Origin: Berberis thunbergii
Taxonomy: Eukaryota; Streptophyta; Magnoliopsida; Ranunculales; Berberidaceae
Direction of reading: 5' to 3'
NCBI GenBank assembly: GCA_003290165.1
Contig: QNQO01000454.1
Coordinates: 186,001-250,000, forward strand
DNA length: 64,000 bases
A model generated the notes under the pieces. The model was not told the DNA's origin, made no database searches, and worked only from the letters and a program-made list of their open reading frames with translations. Position numbers and translations under genes: made by a program. This document shows positions 33,851 through 45,220 of the stretch, one piece after another. How positions within the stretch are numbered: position 1 is the first letter of the stretch; every line of letters starts with the position of its first letter.

Positions 33851-35016
33851 AATAGATTAATATGACTTAATAAAACAATAGATTAGAATGTAAAATGGTA
33901 CTTTTAAACAAGACAGTGGTAAGCTAACATGATTCAATAAAGTATTCATATTTATAGCATCACTCCACTTTTCACTATTTACTACATATTTACAAAACAA
34001 TAGAATGCACACAAACTACATGAAAACTAAATAGATTTGAACAAATCCAACAAGCCAACCCCAGGCATCATAAGCCCATGTCTATCTTCATGTGACGAAA
34101 CACAATTACCATGGAAACCTTTGAATCTCATCACACAGAGGGTGGCATCCACATTTTTCATGATTTTAGATACAAGTAAGAGTTTAATTAAACTCACAAA
34201 AGGGAGCATACAAAATTGTCCTTAACCTATAGCAGTAAGGCAACTGAATGCTAAAAATGATATCACCCCCATTTAGTCATAGAGTTTTAAAGCTCACACC
34301 GCCAAAAACTAAAACCTAGTCCCAATGACATCCATATATTCTGAATTCCCAACTATTAGCATCAACAAAGTTGATACTTCCTCTAGAAAGGTTGGTAATT
34401 CCCATTGTTGCATAACATTCACCACCTACCTTAGAAACACCGAAGGCATGCCAGAAGCAAGGAGAAACTTATCCAAATGGTCTAGCGACATTCTAATCAA
34501 AGAGAACATGATCATGAGATAAAACATCTTCACACACGACACAACCCAACTCCACCTGCATACCTTATGAGTTAAAATGTAAAAAAAAAACACCTTGGAC
34601 CAAACCACCTAGTTCATTATTATCCCTAGACTATTCGCCTCATCCACCTTCCAATCATCGATAGCTCTCCTAGGGAAAATATTTCATCCACCCCCAGTCT
34701 CATCCCTCTAAAAAATTTCTTGAACCAACCATGTTTTTTTTAAAGAAACTTGGAATACCCACAGGAATCTACCCAAGTACCATTCCACCATGCCACTGGA
34801 CTATCATCTTACTAGTAAAAAAAATGAAAAAAAAATATTTGGGGTTATGAAGTAATACCAAAGTTGCTATGAGAAGCTGCCAACATAACTTGTCAATCTG
34901 CGAATAGCTGACACCATTTACCAGTTTATTGAAATATTTAGCTACAAGTGCTTTTAATCTAGTGGGGTGATCTGTCTGAGGCTAAAGATTGTTTATCAAC
35001 GAATATGATATTAGCC
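33851..35016. other. Unassigned intergenic DNA
   Basis: AT-rich sequence with no reading frame longer than about 65 codons and no motif that I recognise. It may hold decayed element sequence. Confidence 0.45.
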
Positions 35017-35372
35017 ATAACACTTAGGGGTGGGCACGGTCCGGATCGGTTCCAAATTTGGAGGAACCTAACTCGAACCGTTTAAAATTAACGGATCCGG
35101 TCCGGTCCGGATTCCCTGATTTTTAACATTGGAACCGAACCTAACTCGAACCGTTTGAAACGGTCCGGTTCCAAACGGTTCCAATTGAATCAAGAACAGA
35201 AAAAATTGCCTTTAAAAAAAATAAAACACAGAAAAATAAATTTGGTAAACAAATCATACAAAAGCATACAAATCCATCATACAGATCATACAAAAGAGAT
35301 CCATCATCGATCCATAAAAGCAGTCTGAAACTCTGAATCACCTAAACTCAAATACAGTTTTAGACTTGTTAC

Positions 35373-35538
35373 CTCCAAAGGGATTGCCACCAAAGAACGA
35401 CTGGAAGATGTCAAATGGATCATGTCCACCTCCTCCTCCACCCATTCCTTCCTTAAGTGCATCCTCACCATACTGGTCATAAATCTCACGCTTCTCTGGA
35501 TCACTCAGTACTTCATATGCTTGAGCCAATTCCTTGAA
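35373..35538 (-). pseudogene. Captured exon of a DnaJ (HSP40) type-I chaperone
   Basis: The 166-bp segment encodes the end of the J domain ([20 protein letters not shown]) and the start of the Gly/Phe-rich region ([20 protein letters not shown]). It is bounded by an acceptor (TGTAG) and a donor (GTAAC) on the minus strand, so it was copied as genomic DNA with introns, not from mRNA. The sequence is well kept. The HPD tripeptide, the cysteine repeats and the rest of the gene are absent, so it has no chaperone function by itself. The likely donor is a plant DnaJ homologue of the ANJ1/ATJ2 group. Confidence 0.9.
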
Positions 35539-35689
35539 CTACAACAGCAAACAAACTAAAGTATTCAGAATTACCACTCAAACACCACAGTGAAATCAAT
35601 GGCACTTGCCTAGAACCATATTATTCTTATGGTCTGAATTCCATCGATAACTTAATAGATCAACTAATTGAGATATCCATACAAACGAG

Positions 35690-36300
35690 ATCCATCACTC
35701 CATCATACAAAAGAGATCCATACAAAAGAGATCCATCACCTAAACTCAGATACAGAGACCATACAAAAGAGATCCATCACTCCATAAACTCAGATACAGA
35801 GACAGAGACTGTTGAGAGAGAGGAGCTAGCTGCTGCTGCTTCTTCTCCTCCTCTCGAGACAGAGAGTGTGAGTGAGTGGGGTACAAAGCTGCTGCTTAAT
35901 CAAGACTGAAGAGATTCAGAGAGGTCTCAGAACTGATTTATTTGTCTATTTCTTTGGATGGTAATGGCAATATAAAGTGGTAGTCATACAGTAGAGGTTA
36001 TGAAAAGTGAATGAGGTCTCTCTTTGTTTATATCTCAGACGCCACATGAGTGGAGGCTATAAAGAGATCCATACAAAAGAGGAGGTCTCTCTCTCTTTTG
36101 CCATGTTTATAGCAAAGGTCTCTCTCTCACTCCATCATACAAAAGAGATCCATACAAAAGATATCCATCACCTAAACTCAGATACAGAGATCATACAAAA
36201 GAGATCCATCACTCCATAAACTCAGATACAGAGACAAATACTGCTGAGAGAGAGGAGCTCGCTGCTGCTTCTTCTCCTCCTCTCGAGACAGAGAAAGAGA
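35690..36300. repeat. Direct repeats within the hAT-type element
   Basis: Two blocks (about 35690-35870 and 36118-36300) share CATACAAAAGAGATCCATCAC, CTCAGATACAGAGAC and a CTGCTGCTTCTTCTCCTCC segment. Shorter copies of the first motif also occur near 35275-35310 and 36060-36085. Confidence 0.8.
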
Positions 36301-36737
36301 GAGATAGGAGGCTGCTTCTTCTTCTCGAGACAGAGCTGCTTCTTCTTCTCGTGCTGCTGCTGCTTCTTGACTCGACAGAGACAGAGACTCGAGAGAGAGA
36401 GGAGAGGGAAACAGAGACATAGAGAGTGGGGGGTTTTGGTGATTCCTTAGTCCTTACGTCTCCTCCTCTTCTTTTCCAGCTTGCTGCTCCATCATCTCAA
36501 AGTCAGAGACAGAGACAAATATTTAAATTTTTATTAAATGCAATTTGAAACGGGTCCAACCTGGACCGTTTCGTTTTAAAAATAGGAACCGGGACCGGAC
36601 CGTTTTATAATGGATCCGGACCGATCCGAACCGTATAAAAAAACTCAAAATTAAAATCCGGACCGTTTTGAGCAAAACGGTTCGATTCGGTTTGAACCCG
36701 CGGATCCTCGACCCGTTTGCCCACCCCTAATAACACT

Positions 36738-37367
36738 GCATCGGCTGCTCTCAAATTTTGTCATCTACTAGGAAAAAGGGTATATCCTCATATGAAGATA
36801 ATGTTTACTATACGTTATTGAGTAACGGGGTTCTTAATTCATTTGTCATTCTATTGTTCAACTTCAAGAAAATTTGCAAAGACCAAACTTGACACAATTG
36901 GATAATGGGATTCCTAATTCATTTGTCATTCTATTATTCAGAACCTATTAAAGACCAAACCTTGACACAATTAATCACACCGACTTTATTAAATTGCAAA
37001 GGAACTCAACACACAACTAATCAAATTCCACAAAAACAGAGCAGTAAGGAAGAAAGAGCAACCCAAATAAAAATCCATCTCATGCAAACCCATCACAACA
37101 GTGATTGATAGAATCAGTGAGACATTAAACGAGATGAATCAACCGTCGTGTACCATTGAAAAAGAAAATTTTCAAACTAATTGACACCAATCCATAAAAG
37201 TTGAACCTTTATGAAAACAATATCAGTTCAAATCTAATCATCACTCAACATTCTCAATTCATACAAAATGTATATATCAAGGAGAATCAGAAAACTCACA
37301 GGATGAAATAGCAACGGAATTGCACACCCATTGCAATCATCCCACATCGTCTCGCCTGCGACTAGCC
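36738..37367. other. Spacer with a short imperfect duplication
   Basis: Two neighbouring blocks (about 36829-36900 and 36906-36975) share TTCATTTGTCATTCTATT and AAAGACCAAAC-TTGACACAATT. Otherwise I see no gene. Confidence 0.55.
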
Positions 37368-37375
37368 ATCTCGAC

Positions 37376-38317
37376 TAGGGGTGGGCATCCCATCCCGCGA
37401 TCCCGTTCCCGTCCCGATTTTTCTGGTCTTATGGGATTGAATAATTTCATCCCGATCCCGTCCCGTCCCGATTTAAAATGGATGGGATGGGATGGAGATT
37501 TTCAATCTCGCCAATCCCGTCCTGAACTAATTTATTAATATTAATTATTAACATTTTTATTTAATTATTTATTTTAAAATTGTGGATGCCCAAATCCATG
37601 GGACGACAAGGTTGGATTCGTATTCTGAGATTATGAGAGACTTCTAAGGGGAAGACTTGTTTCATAAAAAATCTTTGGGGGGTGTTTGGAATGGGCTCCT
37701 ACTCAAGACATGTTGCTTCATGGGGGTATGGTCATTGACATGGTTGTGTCGATTTTGGTAGGAGATGAAATCTGAGGATCATCTCTTTTGGGGTTTCAAC
37801 ACGTAGAGGCACTTTTTGGAGAGGTTTGGAGTCCACTGGGCATTTAGATACTTTGTGAAGGTACAATTGTCAAACATTTTCAAAGGGAAGAATGTGTTAT
37901 GTTTCCATATTCTATATGTAAAGAAATAGATGAAACTTCAGTTCAAATAAAGGTTTCAAGGTTCAAGCATCTTGTCATGGTTATGATTGCCATTTGGTGT
38001 CATTGGGTACATCACACCATAGACTAAAAGGGATCTGGTTAACAGATTTTCCAGTTAATTGTGAGATATTCATGGTTATGATACTGCATAACGAATTGAC
38101 AATAAATCACTGCCGTGTTCTATGATACAGTGTTCTATGATATTGCTTCAAATTTTGTTTGTACTGAGTGTAGAAACTCATTATTTACAGTTTATCACTT
38201 CTTGAATGTTGCTTCAAATTATTTACAGATTACAGGTATATATTGCTTCAAATTTTTTGGATATTGCTTCAAATTTTTTGGATGCCACTGATCACGTCAC
38301 GTCCCGTGCCACTCCTA
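37376..38317. mobile_element. hAT-type non-autonomous element (942 bp)
   Basis: The left end is TAGGGGTGGGCATCCC and the right end GGGACGTGACG-like reading out to ACTCCTA, a decayed form of the same terminal repeat. The perfect 8-bp duplication ATCTCGAC flanks it (37368-37375 and 38318-38325). The interior (about 37640-38020) may be a decayed LINE zinc-finger region (SEDHLFW-like scrap). It has no transposase. Confidence 0.85.
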
Positions 38318-38590
38318 ATCTCGACTTCTTTAAGAGACGTCACAGCTCATCCCATCACCACGACATAACCATAGAGACCTCGCCATATTGCATCTCTTCT
38401 GCAGCCACATAAGTAGCTACACACACAGACCAAATACCTCACCTCTCTCATCATCACCTCAAATATGTCTATCGCAAGGAGAGAACCATCTCGCCAGACC
38501 ACACCACATCGCCAGAAAGTTCTCACGATCTCCCTCGCCTTCGTCGCCGCCGAAGAGGATAAGAGGAAGAGACTCTTCCTGTTGCACAAG
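38318..38590 (+). other. Sequence just upstream of the VSR pseudogene
   Basis: This contains ACC/TCA-rich sequence and short frames. The signal peptide and N-terminus expected of a vacuolar sorting receptor are not found, so the gene lost its true 5' end or it was replaced. Confidence 0.5.
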
Positions 38591-41500
38591 AGAAAGAATA
38601 AAGGAGGGTTTGCAATTGGGAATTTTGGGATTCCTGATTATGGAGGAACATGATAGGTGCGGTTGTTTACCCCACCAAGTCCACAAATGGTTGTGATCCT
38701 AACATCCCTTTCAAAGCCAACCTTCTCGGCCTGCAATTCTTCTTCTTGATCGTGGAGGTTCGTTGCTTTGTTTTATAACTCTATATTTATTAGTGATTGA
38801 TCATTCTGGTTTGTGTTTTGATTCAATATCATGAAATCTTCAGTAATGGGGCATATCTTATTTAATCAGTTAGTGAAATTGAGTTTTTTCATAATTGAGT
38901 TGCTTCCAATTCATGTTTTGAATAAATCTCATTATATTGAGGTGTTTATAATCATGAATTGCTTCTGAGTGATCTTTTGAATCAATATCATGCAATCTTC
39001 ATTATTGGCATTTATTGTTTCATATTTATTGCATGTCTTTTGGTGGAACTGACGTGCCCTCGATCATCTATTGCTTCTGAGTGTCTTTTGAATATATATC
39101 CACAAAATATTCAGTAATGGGAATATATATATATTTTTTTCCATTTCTGTCTCGTAAGTTAAACTGAGGTGTTTCCAGTGATGGACCGGTTTATTTTCTA
39201 ATCACTGTAATGGTGTTATGCATTCTTCATCCTCTAGTAATATGTATTCTTCAGGTTCATTATTTTGAATCCTTAATTATTAGTAAAAATAATGTTGTTT
39301 AAAAGTGAATAGATCTCCTTTGAGTTCTCTTTGATTTCTTTGTGAGTCTGCAGTATATGGTAAGTACTAGTAAAAGCAAGGATTTTTTCATAAAATCGAT
39401 ATGGGTTTGTTTTAGATTTTCTCCTATCATCTTATTTTGTGAGAATTTCTTAAGTACCAGTAAAAAAGAAAGCTTTTTCAATTATGGATAGACGTTCATT
39501 TGGGGCAATCCATTAAACTGTTATACTTTTGAGTCTTAATGCTTTATCCTAACTGTAATCTCTGTTTCTCACTTGGATGGTTGGTCCTTCTTAATGATGT
39601 CTAGACTTATTTTGATATTGGGTATTAAACTTGTTTACTTTTTACATTCTAGAGTGCTACTGTCGCCTTGAAGGTTTGGAATGCTCACAGGCCAGAGTAG
39701 CTGCTGTTTTGGTTGCTGATAACTTAGATGAACCTTAGATAACGATGGATTCATCAGAGGAAAGTGCTGATTCAGCTGCATATATTGAAAGGATTAAAAT
39801 TCCTTCAGCTTTAATAGATCACTCCTTTGGGGATAGCTTGAAGAAAGCTTCCTCAAGGGCGAAAACGTCATGATAAAATTAGACTGGACAGAGTCAGTGC
39901 CCATCCTGATGAGAGGGTTAAGTATGAGCTCTGGACAAACAGTAATGATGAATGTGGGATACGTTGCAATGAGCAGATGAATTATGTTAAGAATTTCAAG
40001 GGTCCTGCTCAGATTCTCGAGAATGGGGGTTATACGCAGTTCACTCCACACTATATAACTTGGTACTGTCCTGAGGCCTATATTCTTAGCAAGCAATGCA
40101 AGTCTCAGTGCATAAATCATGGGAGGTACTGTGCACCTGATCCTGAGCAAAACTTTGCAGAGGGTTATGAAGGGAAGGATGTGGTTTTTGAGAACTTAAG
40201 GCAACTTTGTGTGCACAGAGTGGCCAATGAGACCAATCGCTCTGGGTTTGGTGGGATTTTGTGACAGATTTCCATATCAGGTGTTCAATGAAACAAAAGA
40301 GATATAGCAAGGAATGTGCTGAGGACATCTTAAAATCGCTTGGTGAATATGACCATTTAGAGTCCTTTGAGTTGAGTTGTATTCCTTTCCCTCTCTCTTG
40401 GGCTTACATCTGATGCTTCTAACATTGTCCACCAGATTTACCAGTTGAAAAGATTAAAGAATGCATGGGTGATCCTGAGGCTGATGTGGAGAACCCAGTC
40501 TGAAGACTGAGCAAGCTCTCCAGGTAATCTCGTTCTACATGTAAATTAGTGCCCATAAATTTTTTTATGTGCATTCTTCAATTCTTTTTTCTATGTGTGT
40601 GATATGTAGGTTGGTCGAGGTTCTCGTGGGAATGTGACCATCTTGCCAACTCTTGTTATTAATAATGTCCAGTATCGAGGTTTATATGCATCATTTTCTA
40701 GTTTGAATTATTATGAGCATGTTATATCTGGTGCACCAAGATGGTGTTTGACCATTATCTGAAAAACTGGTTCTTTGTTTATTTTTCTTGCCCTGATTTT
40801 GTTACTCGGATGGTTTTGGTACCAATATTAGCCAATTTCTTATGGATTCATAGTTGGTAGTTTTGTACAGGATGCTGTTATACAGTTCTTCTTTGCATGT
40901 TCATTAATAATGTTGTGCTACTTATACGGTTATACTCATCTTTCAAATTATCATTCATCAACACATTCTACTTGCCAAGGCCCTTGGTTGTTATATTGAG
41001 AATGAATTCTGTTGTGATGTCATCAGTATGATTAACACCGTTCTTTCACATTTTCTGAAGGAAAACTTGAGAGAACTTCCGTACTGAAGGCTATATGTGC
41101 AGGCTTTAGGAGACAACTGATCCTCCGGTTTGTTTGAGTGGAGGTTGGTGCCAAGTTCTGTTCCAGATGTATTGGTCACTGAAGCTCTTGACATGTTTTT
41201 TTCAAATTGACATTCTGTCGTTCTTTCTACTTGTATAGATCTTGAGACCAACGAGTGCCTTGATAGGAATGGTGGTTGTTGGATTGATACAAATATAAAA
41301 TAACAGCTTGCAAGGTATTCTATAGAGATCATGTTGGGTATCCTTTGATGGAACCTTTCTGTATGGTTTATGGTCTTATTCCATTCTCAATTGACACTAA
41401 TTTATAGATTATTTTTCTTTGTGTAGGACACTTTCAGGGCAGAGTCTGTAAGTGTCCGCTCGTCAACGGTGTTCAGTATCATGGAGATGATTATGCTGCT

Positions 41501-44215
41501 TGTGAAGGTATAACTTTAATTTCCGTTTGCGTGCTCCATACTTGAAAATAATATAACCACGTGGCCAGGTGGGATATGCAGGATTCAATGAGAATAGTGG
41601 CATTGAACATAGATACTGTTACTACATTAAGAAACTCCTATTTTCTGTTGATAGAATAAATATTTACCTCCGTTGAGCATAGATTCTTAATCCATGTAAT
41701 AGAAACTAAAATTACAAAATGATAACCTCAACCAGTTATGAATTATATTACGACCTACTAATTCTAGTCCTTCAATGTAGAAGTGGTTTTTCCTAAAATT
41801 GTATAGCTCATTTTTTACCATCGTTCAAAGTTCCCTCTCAGATTTGACCAATACTTATTGAGTTTTCAACCACCAAACCAAAACATCATAATGTAATGAA
41901 TCCATAATTAAACTGCAATTTTTAATTTATTTTGACTATGTAACAATGACATGGATATGGGTGTATGAAGTATCGGACACGTCGTCAAGAAAAACACAAT
42001 GCGAGATACACTAGGGGACACACTTGTATATTTTAGTAGTATTTACTTTTAATAAATTTTGAACTACTAGTCATTTTCATTCACTAGTAGGTCGAATTGT
42101 TATTTTCATTCACTTGCAGATCAGAATTGCTACTCATGTAGTACTAACTTGCCATAATATGCTTGTAATATTAGTATAGAATTGAAACTTTTCAAAGATA
42201 TGTGAAAAGGTCGATAATCTACGCATGGATTTTCTGAAGGAGTATCCGACACGATACATGTTGATGCATTTTTTTTGGTAGAATAGAGTGTTGTTACATA
42301 GATTTTGGAGAAATGTGCAAAATATTTCCTGAAATTTGGGCCAAATATTAGCTTAGGTAACAAATTATTGATATTTTTTTGGTGGAGTATGGACATTTCT
42401 TATTTAGATGTTCAGTATGAAGAGGCTATGCCATGCAATATTGAGTTTTAGGTGATTATCTTCTGAATAGATATTCTTACCAGTTAGAGCTCATGGGGCT
42501 TCCCAAGCATATGTAAAACCATACCTTTATCCATTCAGTAGATTTACTTGTGTTATTCTCGGATTTGAAGGTATTGGACCATAGCTATTCTTATCAGTTA
42601 GAACTTATGGGGCATCCAAGCATATGTAATGCCCATAAACTTATCATTCAGTAGATTTACTTGTGTTATTCTCATTTTTTTCAGCTATTGGACCTGCGAG
42701 ATGTACAATGAATAATGGAGGTTGCTGGTCAGAAATTAGAAATGGACAGACGTTTTCAGCTTGCTCAGTTCTGTCTCGTTATCCCTTATTTGGTCTTCAC
42801 TTAAGTTCCTAGCTGTCATTTGTTTTTTATATTTCCCATATGAATTAACATCTATCTCTTCATCTTTCCTTACCTTACCATTTTCTTTGATGTTCTATAT
42901 GAGAAGGAATCTGAGTTGACGGGATGTCATTGCCATTTGGTTTCCATGGGATGGTCGGCTATGTGCAGGTACTTATACCTAAATCTTCAGATTTCAAAAT
43001 ATTGTATTACCCTCAAACCTTTTTGACCATTTTTTCCTTTTTGACTCTGCAATAGACGTTGATGAATGCAAGGATGGTCTATTTTGCCAATGTGATGGTT
43101 GCACTTGTAAGAACAAATTGGATGGATATGACTGCAAGTGCAAAGGGCACCTTCTGTACATTCAGGAGCAGGACACTTGTATGGGTAAGGCTACAATTAG
43201 TTGGTTTTAGAAATGGGAGGAAAAAGCTAGAGTATTGCCCTGTTTTCCTTCTGATTTTCAGTTAGCCATTGTCTAAAAAAGGCATAATTATTCATCTAGT
43301 TTTAAATTGTGTGGCGGTCAATATGAGCTATAAGTCGTGGAAGCTTACACTTATTTCTTTGTCCGCCATCAATTTCCGATCATTGTTTCTTAATGCCCAT
43401 ATAACTCTGTTAGACATATTTATAACCACAAGTTCAGATTATAATGTGAACTCCCACAAATTATTTTAACTAATTCAATAAACATTGAAACCATGAACAC
43501 TATAATTGGATAATGCTTGGTCAGATTCTTAACCATCTCAGGTATTTATGTGACAAGGAAATGATGTGTTATGCTATACATTTTATTTGTTGTTCTTCAA
43601 ATGTAGCTTTAGCGTTTCCCTTTTAATAAGCATCAATAGACAGAGGGATAAATTCATTCTGTTGCAAATGTTGTTCGACACTTCTGTATTATTTGTTTTA
43701 TATTAACAATATGTCAAAATTTGGATGGTTCCTTACATTCCTGGTCCTTGCTGGAGTAATTGGTACAGGCTTAGCGGGCTATATATTCTACAAATATAGA
43801 CTTCGGGTAAGGAAAACCACTAAAATGTTTCATATTTCCCCATATTTGGCAGATGTTTGTTTATTTTTTTTTTTTTGGTTAATATTTTGCAGTCTTACAT
43901 GGAGTCAGAGATCATGGCTATCATGTCACAATACATGCCCCTTGACACCAGCAGCAGACTGAGGTCGAACCCCTTGGATCAAGTCCATCAGTATATTTAG
44001 GTATTTCCCCTTTTTTTTTTTTTTTTAAAGAAGAAAATTTTCTTCCCTTATATTCAATCGTTTTCCTTTTGTTTCTTAGAATTTGCTTGTATTATTTCAT
44101 ATGGTTATAGGTGTTATAGCAACAGAGTAGCAGCAAGTCTGAGATTAAGTAGAGGAAAATCTCGTCAGATGGATGAAGAGACTCCTGATTGAATCTTCAG
44201 ATAGGTTGAGCAAGC
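38590..44215 (+). pseudogene. Vacuolar sorting receptor pseudogene (VSR5/6/7-like), with introns
   Basis: VSRs carry soluble proteins from Golgi to vacuole. Exon relics appear in order. The N-terminal PA domain spans 38607-38757 (AIGNFGIPDYGG) and about 39653-39870 ([17 protein letters not shown]). The central region spans 39900-40350 ([47 protein letters not shown]). Further relics are 40432-40520, 40611-40679 ([18 protein letters not shown]) and 41058-41140. EGF-like repeats lie at 41238-41315, 41425-41508, 42685-42760, 42912-42968 and 43055-43185 (DVDECKDGLFCQCDGCTCK). The transmembrane exon is 43710-43810 and the tail exon 43893-44000 (MAIMSQYMPLD). Intron borders survive, so this is a duplicated gene, not a retrocopy. 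Stops and frameshifts (38640s, 39700s, 39865, 40260, 40502, 41300, 41436) rule out a full protein. Confidence 0.93.
41950..42275. mobile_element. MITE-like relic in a VSR intron
   Basis: The left part (GGTGTATGAAGTATCGGACACG) and right part (AGTATCCGACACGATACATG) are loosely inverted. Similar GACACG-rich words occur at 61060-61620. The ends and target duplication cannot be set by eye. Confidence 0.35.
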
Positions 44216-44364
44216 TCTTCTCTTCATCATGAAACCAACTTTTACCTAACATTTAGCAAACCATTGTAAATATTCCGCTTATGGAAAACACCCGAAGCCT
44301 CGTCTCAGGTCCACTTTCCTCGTTCGCTCTTTTGTTTTGTTTAAGAGAATTTTGTTCTTTGTAG

Positions 44365-45180
44365 ATCATCATCATCATCATACCATCAAAGCCCATTCCT
44401 GAGATTTTCGGGGTCGGCTACATGGATTTTGGTCCTCCAAGCAATGCGATTTTCCTACATTTCCTCACCTAATCCAAGCTCAATGATATCTTCATTTACC
44501 GTCTTCATCCAAGTTTTCAATGGTCGTCCCCTCCGTTTACACCCTCCATTAACTTGTCAATCTAAACATTTTCTAATTGGCGCCGTGCTTGGTCTCCTCC
44601 GCACATGACCAAACCAAGTTAAACGTCTTTCTCTAATTTTTTCCTCTATGGGCGCTACACCTAAGTATCTCCTAATTCTTTCATTTCTAATTTTATCCTT
44701 ACGAGTTTTACCACAAATTCACCTTAACATACACATTTCTGCTACTGCCATCCTATGCGTATGTTGTCCCGTAGTGGCCCAACTTTCTGAACCGTATAGC
44801 ATGACTGGTCGAACAATTGTCTTATAGCATTCCCCTTTTAGCTTTGTAGACATCCTTCTATCGCATAATACTCCTGACGCCATTCGCCATTTCAACCAAC
44901 CAACTTTAATCCTGTGGTCTACATCTGCTCCAATAGCCCCATTTTTTTGAATTATAGACCCTATATATCGAAAAGCCTCACACTCCGGGACCTCGACACC
45001 TTCGATCTCAATTGCATTACTTCTCCCTCTTGGTTCACATCCAAAGTTGCACACTAGATACTCCGTCTTCGAACGGCTAATTCTAAAACCTTTACTCTCT
45101 AAAGCCTCCCGCCACTTCACTAATTTCTGACCTAAACCTGCACTAGTCTCATCCATTAAGACAATATCATCTGCAAATAA

Positions 45181-45220
<40 letters not shown>

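Larger units (their letters stand above)
35025..36729. mobile_element. hAT-type element carrying a captured DnaJ exon (1705 bp)
   Basis: The ends are TAGGGGTGGGCA and TGCCCACCCCTA, flanked by the perfect 8-bp duplication ATAACACT (35017-35024 and 36730-36737). The termini are rich in GGTCCGG / CCGGACC runs. No transposase is encoded. The interior holds a minus-strand DnaJ exon (35373-35538) with flanking intron-like sequence and a long direct repeat (about 35690-35870 and 36118-36300). It is a non-autonomous element that has taken up host gene sequence. Confidence 0.9.

Noticed and set aside
34027..34608. Possible decayed gene fragments on both strands
   Set aside because: Frames are about 60-65 codons, overlap and show no motif.
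40991..41332. 113-codon minus-strand frame
   Set aside because: It is the antisense of VSR exon and intron sequence.
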